Both the position numbers and the translations under genes were made by a program. From the NCBI GenBank assembly GCA_021797815.1, contig JAJZYZ010000019.1, positions 1 through 41,502 of the forward strand: a stretch of 41,502 bases of DNA, written 5' to 3'. The stretch is from Bacillota bacterium. GTDB taxonomy: Bacteria; Bacillota; Sulfobacillia; Sulfobacillales; JAIMBI01. A model generated the notes under the pieces. It had not been told where the DNA came from and did no database searches. It saw only the letters and a list, made by a program, of their open reading frames with translations. Positions 17,265 through 24,680 of this stretch are shown here, piece by piece (the stretch's first letter is position 1; the number at the start of each line of letters is the position of its first letter).

Positions 17265-18266
17265 ATGCGGGAGCGAAAGATGGCCTGGACCGCGATGCCG
17301 GCGACCCTTCGCCGGCTGGTCGAAGAGCGGCTCGGCGCACCCGTCACCCGGCACCAGCGGGCCTACGGCGGCTACGGGCCGAGCGTGAGCCTCCGCCTGC
17401 AGGCCGAAAACGGCGCCCGTGTGTTTGTGAAGGGGGCGGGGCCAGAATCGAACGAGGTCAACTGGCGCACGATTCCCTACGAGCAGGCGCTCTACGAGTC
17501 AGGCGCGCTGGCGGGCATCGCGCCCGCTTACCGGGGGTCGGTGACTCACACCGGATGGCACCTCCTCCTCTTAGAAGACCTTGGTCAGGGCGGCCGGGTG
17601 CCGCCCTGGACGCCGGAGCGCGCCCGCGCGGTGATGAGCGACATTGCCCGCTTCCATGCGACCGTAAAACCTCCGCCCGTGGTGCTGCCGCTCCCGCCTG
17701 ACGTTGGCGGCAACTGGACCCGCGTGGCCTCTGACCCCGTGACGCGAAGTGCCTTTATGGCCCTCTTCGCTCCGGGGACGGGCGCCGCCGCGTGGCTTGA
17801 CGGGACGTTGCCGGCCCTGCGGGCCGCAGAAGACGACTTCTGGAGCGCGGGCAGGCTTTCTCCGGAGGTAGCCGGCCGGAGCGTGTTCCTGCATGCCGAT
17901 ATACGATCGGACAATCTCCGGGTCCGAGATGGCCGCCTCATCCTGTTTGATTGGGCGGCCGCCGCCATCGGACCCGCCATTTTCGACCCGGTGTTCTTTC
18001 TCCCGAGCCTGGTCGCAGAATCGGCGCTCGACCCGGAGCCCCTCCTCGCGCACTACCGGGCCGCGCTACAGAGCCACGGCATCGCCATCGACGAGCGGGC
18101 CATCGATGCCGCCGCCGCCCTCACGGCCGGCTACTTTGCGGCCGCGGCGGGCCTGCCGGTTCCACCGCTCCTGCCCCGCCTGCGCATGGTCCAGAAGGCA
18201 CAGCTTGGTCCTGCGCTCCGGTTCGCGACCGGGCGTCTCGGCCTTCCCTTCCCGGAACTCCTGTAG
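17265..18266 (+). CDS. APH/choline-kinase-fold phosphotransferase
   Basis: This 333-residue protein resembles the aminoglycoside phosphotransferase / ecdysteroid kinase-like superfamily. The catalytic loop is LHADIRSDN with H210, D212 and N217, and the metal-binding aspartate is D229 in LILFDWAAA. An upstream LLLEDLG stretch matches the hinge after the ATP pocket. The substrate cannot be inferred from the fold, which covers drugs, sugars, amino alcohols and others. Its place directly after the GH31 gene, with an AAAGGAG site before ATG 17265, suggests it could phosphorylate a sugar released by that enzyme; antibiotic resistance is not indicated by context. An ATG at 17280 is an alternative start. 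A longer frame upstream overlaps the GH31 gene and was not used. Confidence 0.8.
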   Translation: MRERKMAWTAMPATLRRLVEERLGAPVTRHQRAYGGYGPSVSLRLQAENGARVFVKGAGPESNEVNWRTIPYEQALYESGALAGIAPAYRGSVTHTGWHLLLLEDLGQGGRVPPWTPERARAVMSDIARFHATVKPPPVVLPLPPDVGGNWTRVASDPVTRSAFMALFAPGTGAAAWLDGTLPALRAAEDDFWSAGRLSPEVAGRSVFLHADIRSDNLRVRDGRLILFDWAAAAIGPAIFDPVFFLPSLVAESALDPEPLLAHYRAALQSHGIAIDERAIDAAAALTAGYFAAAAGLPVPPLLPRLRMVQKAQLGPALRFATGRLGLPFPELL

Positions 18267-18271
18267 GAATG

Positions 18272-18312
18272 AGAGAAGAGGCCCGCGCCGTGCTGGCGCG
18301 GGCCTCTTCTCT
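18272..18312. terminator. Bidirectional hairpin terminator, kinase / Opp permease
   Basis: AGAGAAGAGGCCCGCGCC (18272-18289) pairs perfectly over 18 bp with its complement at 18295-18312 around a five-base loop. It sits between the kinase and oppB-like stop codons, so it can serve both convergent transcripts. It lacks a T-run on both sides. Confidence 0.8.
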
Positions 18313-18320
18313 GACCAGCT

Positions 18321-19271
18321 CTAGTCGTACCGGATCCGGGGGTCGAACACTCCATACAGCACGTCGGCCATCAGGTTACCCGCGATGGTGAGAAGGCCCG
18401 TGAGCAGCACGGCCCCCATCACGATCGGATAGTCCCGCTTGATGGCAGCGTTATAGGTGAGAAGCCCCATGCCCGGGTAGTTGAACACCACCTCGACGAA
18501 GAGAGCTCCTCCGATGAGGGTCGGGATGTTGTATCCGAACAGCGTGATGAGGGGCAGCACCGAGTTTCGCAGCGCGTGCTTGAACACGACCGCAAACTCC
18601 GACAACCCCTTGGCCCGTGCCGTGCGCACATAGTCCTGCACCAGCGAGTCAATCATCGAGGTGCGCATGAACCGCGACCAGCCCGCCACCGACACAATCA
18701 CGAGGGTGAAGACCGGAAGGGTCACGTGCGACGCCCAGTTCCCGATGTTCTGCGGCGCGGTGGGGTCGGATATGCCGCCGGACGGGAACATGTTGAGGTC
18801 GATGGCGAAGATGACGAGCACGATGATGGCCACCCAGAAGGTGGGCATCGAGTAGAAGAAATAGGCGATGGTGTTGCTGACGTGGTCGAACCACGAGTCG
18901 CGCCAGTACGCCTGAATGCAGCCCAGCAGGATTGCCACCGCGTTGGAGATGACGGTCGAGATGCCCACAATGGCGAGTGTCCGCGGCATGTCAATCTCGA
19001 AGAGCTTGGCCACGGTCAGATTGTAGAAGTACGACACGCCGAGGTTGCCGTGCAGGAGTGCCCAGAACCACTTGGCGTACTGGATGTAAAGCGGCTTGTT
19101 AAGGCCGAACTCCCGGTCAATGGCCGCAACCCGCTGCGGGGTCGCCTTCGGGCCCAGCATGGCCTGTGCAGGACCACCCGGCACCACGTGCACCATGAGG
19201 AAGCTCACGATGGTCAGTCCGACCATGGTCGGAATGGACTGCACGATACGCTTGGCAATGAATATGGCCAT
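18321..19271 (-). CDS. ABC transporter permease, OppB/DppB type
   Basis: This 316-residue protein opens MAIFIAKRIVQSIPTMVGLTIV, the usual N-terminal helix of OppB/DppB permeases, followed by the VVPGGPA loop and a large extracytoplasmic region before helix 2. The C-terminal half contains DYVRTARAKGLSEFAVVFKHALRNSVLPLIT, the EAA-like coupling motif that docks on the ATPase, and ends DPRIRYD, typical of the family. Five to six membrane helices are expected. The ATG at 19271 is preceded by a GGGGGTG stretch; the longer frame to 19319 would run into the oppC-like gene. It starts 4 nt after the partner permease stop. These permeases carry peptides, nickel chelates or oligosaccharides; the substrate is unknown here. 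Confidence 0.92.
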   Translation of the reverse strand: MAIFIAKRIVQSIPTMVGLTIVSFLMVHVVPGGPAQAMLGPKATPQRVAAIDREFGLNKPLYIQYAKWFWALLHGNLGVSYFYNLTVAKLFEIDMPRTLAIVGISTVISNAVAILLGCIQAYWRDSWFDHVSNTIAYFFYSMPTFWVAIIVLVIFAIDLNMFPSGGISDPTAPQNIGNWASHVTLPVFTLVIVSVAGWSRFMRTSMIDSLVQDYVRTARAKGLSEFAVVFKHALRNSVLPLITLFGYNIPTLIGGALFVEVVFNYPGMGLLTYNAAIKRDYPIVMGAVLLTGLLTIAGNLMADVLYGVFDPRIRYD

Positions 19272-19275
19272 CTGG

Positions 19276-20181
19276 CTACACCCCCAGTAGACGTGGGTCG
19301 AAGGCCTGCCGCAGAGCATCTCCCAGGAAGTTCACTGCCAGCTCCACAATCACGATCATGAGTCCGGGTGGATACATGAGCCACCAGGCACCCTGGAAGA
19401 TGTAGCTCATGCTGTCAGACAGCAGCTCGCCCCAGTTAGGTGCCGGCGGTGGGAGACCGAGACCCAGAAATGACAGACCCGCGATGATCAGGATGACGCC
19501 GCCGACCTGAAAGGTGGTGGTCACCGTCAGCACGCCGATGATGTTGGGCATCATATGCCGGATCATGATCCGCCAGTTGCTCGCCCCGCTCGCGCGCGCC
19601 GCTTCCACGTAGTCCCTCTGCTTGATCGACAGCACCTCGCCGCGGACTAGACGGGTGACCCCGAACCAGGCGGTGGCAGACAGGATAAGCGTGAGGAGCA
19701 GGGCGCTCGGGGTAAAGATGGCATCGAGGAGCAGGAGCAGGAACAGCACCGGAATCGAAAACAAGACGTCGATGATACGCATGAGAAGCACATCCAGGGC
19801 GCCGCCCACCATGCCCGATATCATGCCGTACAGAAGTCCGATGACCATGCTCACGATCGTGGCCGCAAAGCCCACGATGAGCGTCACCTGGCCTCCCACC
19901 ATCAGTCGAATGAGTTCGTCCCGTCCCAGCGCGTCAGTACCGAGAAGGTGCTGAAACGACGGCGGCTGCAGGATCTGCAGCAGGTTCGGATTGTTGGGCT
20001 GGGCGTGATCGATCAGAGGTCCGACAAAACTGAACAGCACGCAGAAAAGAAGCATAATCGTGCCGGCGACGGCAAGAGGGCTTGACCAGAAAAGACGCCA
20101 TTGACGGGACGTCCCAGGCTCAGGCGCCATCCCTTGTTTTTCTTCGGCAAGTTCCACGTCGGTCGGTGGGACAACGGCCAT
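19276..20181 (-). CDS. ABC transporter permease, OppC/DppC type
   Basis: This 301-residue protein has an N-terminal cytoplasmic stretch of about 35 residues, then a first helix (SPLAVAGTIMLLFCVLFSF) and the conserved LLGTDALGRDELIRLMVGGQ loop of OppC/DppC permeases. The EAA coupling loop is RDYVEAARASGASNWRIMIRHMMPN, and the end FDPRLLGV is a frequent family terminus. The start ATG at 20181 has GGAGGT seven bases upstream; the upstream ATG in the same frame lacks a suitable site. It precedes the OppB-like gene by 4 nt. The order C then B, with no ATP-binding subunits or solute-binding protein in the window, is unusual. The 5' leader may reach about 200 nt. Confidence 0.92.
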   Translation of the reverse strand: MAVVPPTDVELAEEKQGMAPEPGTSRQWRLFWSSPLAVAGTIMLLFCVLFSFVGPLIDHAQPNNPNLLQILQPPSFQHLLGTDALGRDELIRLMVGGQVTLIVGFAATIVSMVIGLLYGMISGMVGGALDVLLMRIIDVLFSIPVLFLLLLLDAIFTPSALLLTLILSATAWFGVTRLVRGEVLSIKQRDYVEAARASGASNWRIMIRHMMPNIIGVLTVTTTFQVGGVILIIAGLSFLGLGLPPPAPNWGELLSDSMSYIFQGAWWLMYPPGLMIVIVELAVNFLGDALRQAFDPRLLGV

Positions 20182-20220
20182 CAAACGCACCTCCATCCCT
20201 TGGTACAGCTTATAAGGTCG

Positions 20221-20238
20221 CGGACCGCTCACGGTCCG
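20221..20238. promoter_or_regulatory. Inverted repeat upstream of the Opp permease pair
   Basis: CGGACCG (20221-20227) and CGGTCCG (20232-20238) form a perfect seven-base inverted repeat with a four-base loop, 40 nt before the permease start codon. It could be an operator or a leader hairpin. A TTATAAG sequence lies on the start-codon side at about 20210-20216. Confidence 0.35.
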
Positions 20239-20392
20239 GCAACCCCTTTGGTTCCCGAAACGAAAACCGGGTGGGCTTTGTTTCAGACGCAGCGCAGCAA
20301 ACTGACTGTGGGAAGTTCGACGCGCCTCGACGTTTGTCCTCTTCGCCCAGCAAATCGACCGCGACCGTTCAATCGTTCCTGACGTTTGGCTT

Positions 20393-20422
20393 AAGGTATT
20401 CCCCTCGAAAGCAGAATGTCAA
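20393..20422 (-). promoter_or_regulatory. Possible promoter of the Opp permeases
   Basis: A consensus -35 hexamer TTGACA lies on the minus strand at 20417-20422, overlapping the stop codon of the 82-aa gene. The only -10 at allowed spacing is weak (TACCTT, 20393-20398, 18-base spacer). If used, it implies a leader of about 200 nt. Confidence 0.3.
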
Positions 20423-20667
20423 GAGGAGCTGTCAGGATCTTCTGAACGCTCGGGAGCATCCGCGTCCGGCGGCGGCCGCTCCGGTTCCTCCCGCCACTGC
20501 TGGTCGCCGGTCCGCCGATCGACGTACAGGCGAAGCCGATGGCCCTGCTCGTCACGCGCCACCTGCCCGGTGGGCTGAAAGTCGCTTCGTCCGCGACGTC
20601 TCAAAACGACCATGGAGACCAGGCCCATGACGAGGACGGCTCCGGTCCCCACCTCTGAAAAGGTCAT
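20419..20667 (-). CDS. Small membrane protein, 82 aa, unknown function
   Basis: The protein begins MTFSEVGTGAVLVMGLVSMV, giving one membrane helix at about residues 6-22. A basic stop-transfer RRRGRSD follows, then a hydrophilic tail ending in a Pro/Glu/Asp-rich stretch with PDSSS at the terminus. The topology is probably N-out with a cytoplasmic tail. GGGAG lies five bases before the ATG, and the gene starts 13 nt after the PBP2 stop codon, so co-transcription is likely. The frame is open further upstream, but only as an overlap with the PBP2 gene in another frame. I recognise no family. An accessory role in envelope synthesis is suggested only by position. Confidence 0.6.
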   Translation of the reverse strand: MTFSEVGTGAVLVMGLVSMVVLRRRGRSDFQPTGQVARDEQGHRLRLYVDRRTGDQQWREEPERPPPDADAPERSEDPDSSS

Positions 20668-20680
20668 CGCGTCTCCCGCC

Positions 20681-22639
20681 TCAGCTGCCCGAAGACGCCG
20701 GGGGCTGATAGAGCGGGTGGCCCGTCCAGGCGAATGGCCACGCGTAGTTGGCGCCGTACACCTGATCGAACAGGGTCTTGGCGCCCGGGTCGGCGAGATG
20801 GAAGTACTGGTCATAAATGGCCCGGGCCACGAAACCGGAATACGCGCCGAACACGCCGTTATGGATCCACACCACGATGTCAAGCTTGGGCTTGGGCCAG
20901 CTGCCTGAATAGGTGGCGGGGTTGGCGGGCGCGAATGTCGTAAAGAATGCGTCGTTGACAGTCCCGGTCGCCTTCTGGGCCGTGCCGGTCTTCGTGGCCA
21001 CATACATGGGAATGCCGGCCATGGCGCCGTAGCCCGTCCCGGTGGGATCCTGAGCCGACATCTCCATGCCCTGGTGGATGACGTCGTAGATCCAGGGGGC
21101 GAAGCCGGTCTTCGACTGCGCCTTCGGCTGAATGACCTGAACCACCTTGCCGCTCGGAGCGGTGACGTAGGAGCCAAGGTGCGGCCAGTACAGGGTGCCG
21201 CCATTCGCGACTGCCGCCTCTGCGCGCGCGAGGCCAATCAGGGTGTAGCCGGACAGTCCCTGACCGATGACCGTCTCAAGATTGTATCCCCAGGTCCACG
21301 GCACATGCTGGGTCTGCTGCAGAAGTGCCGGGGTCGGCATGACGCTTGGCACTTCTCCCGGCACGTCAATGCCGGTGGTGGTGTCCAGACCGTAGAGCTT
21401 GATGTACTTGTCCATCTTCTGAATCCCCATCCAGTATCCGACCCAGTAAAAGTAGACATCGTCGGAGTGCTCGATGGCCTGGGTCATAGTCTGGGGACCG
21501 AATCCGGGCGCGTACCAGTTCTTGAATTGAGGGTCGAGCGTGAAATAACCGGGGTCATTCACGACGGTCGAGGGCGTCACCGTGCCGGACGCCAGCGCCC
21601 CGCCGGCGATGATGGGCTTGAAGATGGAACCGGGGGCGAAGTTCCCCATAATGGCGCTGTTGTAAAACTCGTGCGCGTTAAGGGCCTGGCTGTAGGCGGC
21701 CTGGGACGCCGGATAGGTGATGAGCTGCGGATTGTAACTGGGGAGACTGGCGATGGCCAGAATATCCCCGTTCTGGGGGTCGGTCACGATGACGGCGCCA
21801 ACGTTGGCCGTGGGCGAGTAAGGCGAGCCCCCATAGCGCAGGGGCGAGGTCTGCATGGCGTGCATGACGTAGGCGAGTGCGCGGGTGGCCGTCACCTCGA
21901 GGTTCCAGTTAATGGTCAGGTGGAGGGTGTTTCCGGCGGTGGCCGCTTTCTGACCGTACAGGCGTACGATGTTGCCGGCCTGGTCCACCTCCACGAACTG
22001 GCTCCCCTGTTTGCCCGCCAGATACTTCTGGTAGCTCATTTCGAGCCCGTCCGCGCCAAAGAGGGTGTTGGGGTTGGCCTTAGCCTGCGCCGTCTCGGCC
22101 GCGCTGTGCGGCGACTCGCTTAGAAATCCCACGAAGTTGCCGAAGGTCGCGCCTTGAGGATATTGACGCACCGGCACCGGAAACAGGTGCAGGTTCGGAA
22201 AGCGGGTGCGCTCTTCTTCATACGTCGTAATCTGCTTCGGGGTCAGACTGTGATTCGGGTCCAGCACCACGGGCTGATAGGAATACTGGCGATGCAGGGC
22301 CGTACTGATGACCGTGTCGAGCTGCGCCGGCGTGGTGCCGAGGAGAGAGGCCAGCGCGTCCAGTTCCTTCTTCGGCATCGCGCCGTTGACGGTTGGATCG
22401 AGGTACTCGAGCTCCCAGCCCGGCACACTGTTGGCCAGCACGGTGCCGTCGCTCGTGACGATGTTGCCGCGCGGCGCGATGACCGGTATCTGGCGCAGGT
22501 AATCCTGCTGGGCCAGGCTCTGGTAGTGGGCCGCCCGCCGGACCTGCAGATAGTAAAGGCGCGCCGCCACCGTGGACAGTACGAGAAAGAGCGCGACAGC
22601 AATGACGAACGCGCGCCGTGCGGCAACTTTCTGGGTCAC
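20681..22639 (-). CDS. Class B penicillin-binding protein, PBP2/MrdA type transpeptidase
   Basis: This 652-residue D,D-transpeptidase has a short cytoplasmic N-terminus, one membrane anchor (about residues 10-30), a dimerisation/pedestal domain beginning IAPRGNIVTSDGTVLA, and a C-terminal transpeptidase domain. The active-site serine is S338 in GSIFKP (SxxK with K341), the second motif is S392-D-D394 in HSDDVYFYWVGYWMG, and the third is K550-T-G in ATKTGTAQK. An Asp in the second motif, where many PBPs have Asn, is as I recall also found in E. coli PBP2, and the following YFY..GY.MG matches that subgroup, so it probably crosslinks septal-independent or elongation peptidoglycan. GTG 22639 is preferred over ATG 22645 because GGGGG directly abuts the ATG. 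No rodA or mreBCD is nearby. Confidence 0.9.
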   Translation of the reverse strand: MTQKVAARRAFVIAVALFLVLSTVAARLYYLQVRRAAHYQSLAQQDYLRQIPVIAPRGNIVTSDGTVLANSVPGWELEYLDPTVNGAMPKKELDALASLLGTTPAQLDTVISTALHRQYSYQPVVLDPNHSLTPKQITTYEEERTRFPNLHLFPVPVRQYPQGATFGNFVGFLSESPHSAAETAQAKANPNTLFGADGLEMSYQKYLAGKQGSQFVEVDQAGNIVRLYGQKAATAGNTLHLTINWNLEVTATRALAYVMHAMQTSPLRYGGSPYSPTANVGAVIVTDPQNGDILAIASLPSYNPQLITYPASQAAYSQALNAHEFYNSAIMGNFAPGSIFKPIIAGGALASGTVTPSTVVNDPGYFTLDPQFKNWYAPGFGPQTMTQAIEHSDDVYFYWVGYWMGIQKMDKYIKLYGLDTTTGIDVPGEVPSVMPTPALLQQTQHVPWTWGYNLETVIGQGLSGYTLIGLARAEAAVANGGTLYWPHLGSYVTAPSGKVVQVIQPKAQSKTGFAPWIYDVIHQGMEMSAQDPTGTGYGAMAGIPMYVATKTGTAQKATGTVNDAFFTTFAPANPATYSGSWPKPKLDIVVWIHNGVFGAYSGFVARAIYDQYFHLADPGAKTLFDQVYGANYAWPFAWTGHPLYQPPASSGS

Positions 22640-22809
22640 GGACATCCCCCTACCGGTCGAACGCGCCAGCCGTACGTGTGGTTGCACGACGGGGCCAGTC
22701 ATCTCGTGGTCTCATAGCCAGTCTCGCCACCAGCGCCCCGACAGCGTCCGTGCCACCGTCGCACCGGCGGTGAAACGGTCGTACAGGGAGCGTCAACCGG
22801 CTAGGTGCC

Positions 22810-22815
22810 AGTATA
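22810..22815 (-). promoter_or_regulatory. -10 element candidate for the PBP2 gene
   Basis: TATACT (5/6 match) occurs on the minus strand in the context CGCTATACT, about 170 nt before the PBP2 start. The bases about 17 nt upstream are GC-rich with no -35 match. Support is weak to moderate. Confidence 0.35.
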
Positions 22816-23435
22816 GCGGGCGCGCGGACCGCGGGGAACCACCGGACGCGTCACCGGTGTCGTGGCTCACCGCGGCTCGTTGCGGGAGACGCCCTGCGAA
22901 AGGGCTCGTCACGCTTCCCGCGGTCCGCAATTCGAGCGCCTTCGGACCCGGGCGCGAGCGCGGATCGGACGCGAAGCCGCGCCGCCCGACGGGCGCTCTC
23001 CCATGCCGCCAGCGAGACCACCTTACCCCATGGCTGACGGCCCGGGCCCCGCTTTTGGACGTCCAGGGTCTCCGGCCGCGGGTGGCGGGGCAAAAATTCT
23101 CCGAGATCTGGGTTCCGATGGAGGATCGCGCCGATCGTCCGCCCCCCGGTGCGCCGTAATCGTCCCGATTCCGTCTTGTCGAAGAGAGCACCGACGTCCA
23201 GCCCGGCCGGCGCTTGTAATCGGTCCCGGCCCACGGCGCTCAGGGAAGCGGACCTGCTCGGGGCCCGGCGGACGCGCGGAGGACACACCGCGCAGACACG
23301 GAGTCGAAGGAGCCTGTCCGCAACCCCGCCGATCCACGGACACGAGGGCAGGCGTCCGGCGCGGCGGCGGGGATCCACACCTGAAGGCACGGGGAGCGGG
23401 CCTCGACGTGAAAGACGGCGGCCCGGCCACGCGGA

Positions 23436-23471
23436 CGCAGGAACGCGGCGCGATGCCGCCGCGTTCCTGCG
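23436..23471. terminator. Hairpin terminator at the end of the rpoD transcript
   Basis: CGCAGGAACGCGGCG (23436-23450) pairs over 15 bp with 23457-23471 around a six-base loop. It begins 12 nt after the rpoD stop codon, the expected place for the operon terminator. It is not followed by a T-run. Confidence 0.75.
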
Positions 23472-23483
23472 CAAGGTCGAGGC

Positions 23484-24677
23484 TCAATCCAGGTAGTCGC
23501 GGAGCTTCTTGCTGCGGGTCGGGTGGCGAAGCTTTCTGAGCGCCTTCGCCTCGATCTGGCGAATGCGTTCGCGCGTCACGCCAAACACCTGTCCCACTTC
23601 TTCCAGCGTGCGTGCCCGGCCGTCCGACAGGCCGAAGCGAAGACGGAGAACTTTCTCCTCACGATTGGTCAGGGTGTCCAGAACCTCTTCCAGCTGTTCC
23701 TTCAACAACTGGTAGCCGGCCGCCTCGGCCGGTGCGGGAGCGTCCTCGTCCTCGATGAAATCGCCCAGGTGGGAGTCTTCCTCCTCACCGATGGGAGTCT
23801 CGAGCGATACCGGCTCCTGCGCGACTTTCTGAATCTCGCGCACCCGCTCCACGGTGATTCCCATCTGCTCGGCAATCTCCTCCGGCGTCGGGTCGCGGCC
23901 CTTCTCCTGGAGAAGCTGGCGCTGCACGCGGATGAGCTTGTTAATGGTTTCCACCATATGCACCGGAATGCGAATGGTGCGGGCCTGGTCGGCAATGGCG
24001 CGGGTGATGGCCTGACGGATCCACCAGGTCGCGTAGGTGCTGAACTTGTAGCCCTTGCGGTAATCAAATTTCTCAACGGCTTTGATGAGTCCGAGGTTGC
24101 CTTCCTGGATCAGATCCAAGAACAGCATGCCCCGACCCACGTAGCGCTTGGCGATCGACACTACGAGACGCAGGTTGGCCTCCGCCAGACGCTTTTTGGC
24201 CTCCTCGTCGCCGGCCTCAATGCGCTTTGCAAACTCGACCTCTTCGGCCGCCGTCAGGAGCGGGACCCGCCCAATCTCCTTGAGATACATGCGGACGGGA
24301 TCATCGATGGCCACACCCTCCGGCACCTGGAAGGCGCTGTCCCCCCGGCGCTTGCGGGGCGTACTGGCCTGAGGTCCCGGCGGCTCCTCGGCTTCCTCCT
24401 CCTCCGCCTCCTCGGCCTCTTCGTCCTCATCTTCCTCGTCGGCTCCCGCCACTCCGGGCACGGCGCTCCGATCGTCCACCAGCTGGATGCCCTGGTCCGT
24501 GATCATCTCGTAAGCCGTGTCGATCTGCTCAGGCGGGAGGTCAAAGCTTTGCAGCGCGTCCATGATGGTCTGATAGGAGAGCTTGCGGCCCCCGTGCTCC
24601 TTGGCGCGCTGGATTAAGTCCTGCAGCACGTCGTGCACCTGGACCGACTGGGTCGTCTCATGGTGATGCTGAGCCAT
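23484..24677 (-). CDS. rpoD: Primary sigma factor (sigma-A / sigma-70)
   Basis: This 397-residue protein has all parts of a group 1 sigma factor. Region 1.1 occupies about residues 10-75, followed by a very acidic linker (residues 80-98, nearly all Glu/Asp). Region 1.2 starts at [11 protein letters not shown] (126), and region 2 carries the [20 protein letters not shown] motif and the aromatic run [12 protein letters not shown] used for promoter melting. Region 3 follows, and region 4 ends with the helix-turn-helix [20 protein letters not shown]. It directs RNA polymerase to housekeeping promoters. The ATG at 24677 has AAAGGAGGG upstream and lies 3 nt after the dnaG stop. The dnaG-rpoD pair is the core of the macromolecular synthesis operon. 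Confidence 0.98.
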   Translation of the reverse strand: MAQHHHETTQSVQVHDVLQDLIQRAKEHGGRKLSYQTIMDALQSFDLPPEQIDTAYEMITDQGIQLVDDRSAVPGVAGADEEDEDEEAEEAEEEEAEEPPGPQASTPRKRRGDSAFQVPEGVAIDDPVRMYLKEIGRVPLLTAAEEVEFAKRIEAGDEEAKKRLAEANLRLVVSIAKRYVGRGMLFLDLIQEGNLGLIKAVEKFDYRKGYKFSTYATWWIRQAITRAIADQARTIRIPVHMVETINKLIRVQRQLLQEKGRDPTPEEIAEQMGITVERVREIQKVAQEPVSLETPIGEEEDSHLGDFIEDEDAPAPAEAAGYQLLKEQLEEVLDTLTNREEKVLRLRFGLSDGRARTLEEVGQVFGVTRERIRQIEAKALRKLRHPTRSKKLRDYLD

Positions 24678-24680
24678 TGA

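Larger units (their letters stand above)
22640..23483. other. Gene-poor region between PBP2 and rpoD
   Basis: These 844 bases contain a PBP2 promoter candidate at 22810-22815 and the rpoD-side hairpin at 23436-23471. Long open frames occur on both strands, but they are Arg/Pro/Gly-rich, lack ribosome binding sites and resemble no family, as expected by chance in GC-rich DNA. I looked for tRNA, RNase P, SRP and tmRNA signatures and saw none. Confidence 0.6.

Noticed and set aside
20419-21237. 272-aa reading of the small membrane gene
   Set aside because: Its first 190 codons lie inside the PBP2 gene in another frame and look like shadow; only the last 82 residues with their own ribosome site are believable.
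21455-21466. Asp instead of Asn in the second PBP motif (S-D-D)
   Set aside because: I first read this as a broken active site, but as I recall E. coli PBP2 also has SxD here, so it more likely marks the PBP2 subgroup than a defect.
22640-23483. Possible structural RNA gene in the PBP2-rpoD gap
   Set aside because: I searched by eye for RNase P, SRP, tmRNA and tRNA signatures and found none; a covariance search would be needed to exclude others.
22862-23539. 225-aa plus and 207-aa minus frames in the PBP2-rpoD gap
   Set aside because: Both are Arg/Pro/Gly-rich, have no ribosome binding site, run across the hairpin terminator or into rpoD, and have no recognisable motif.
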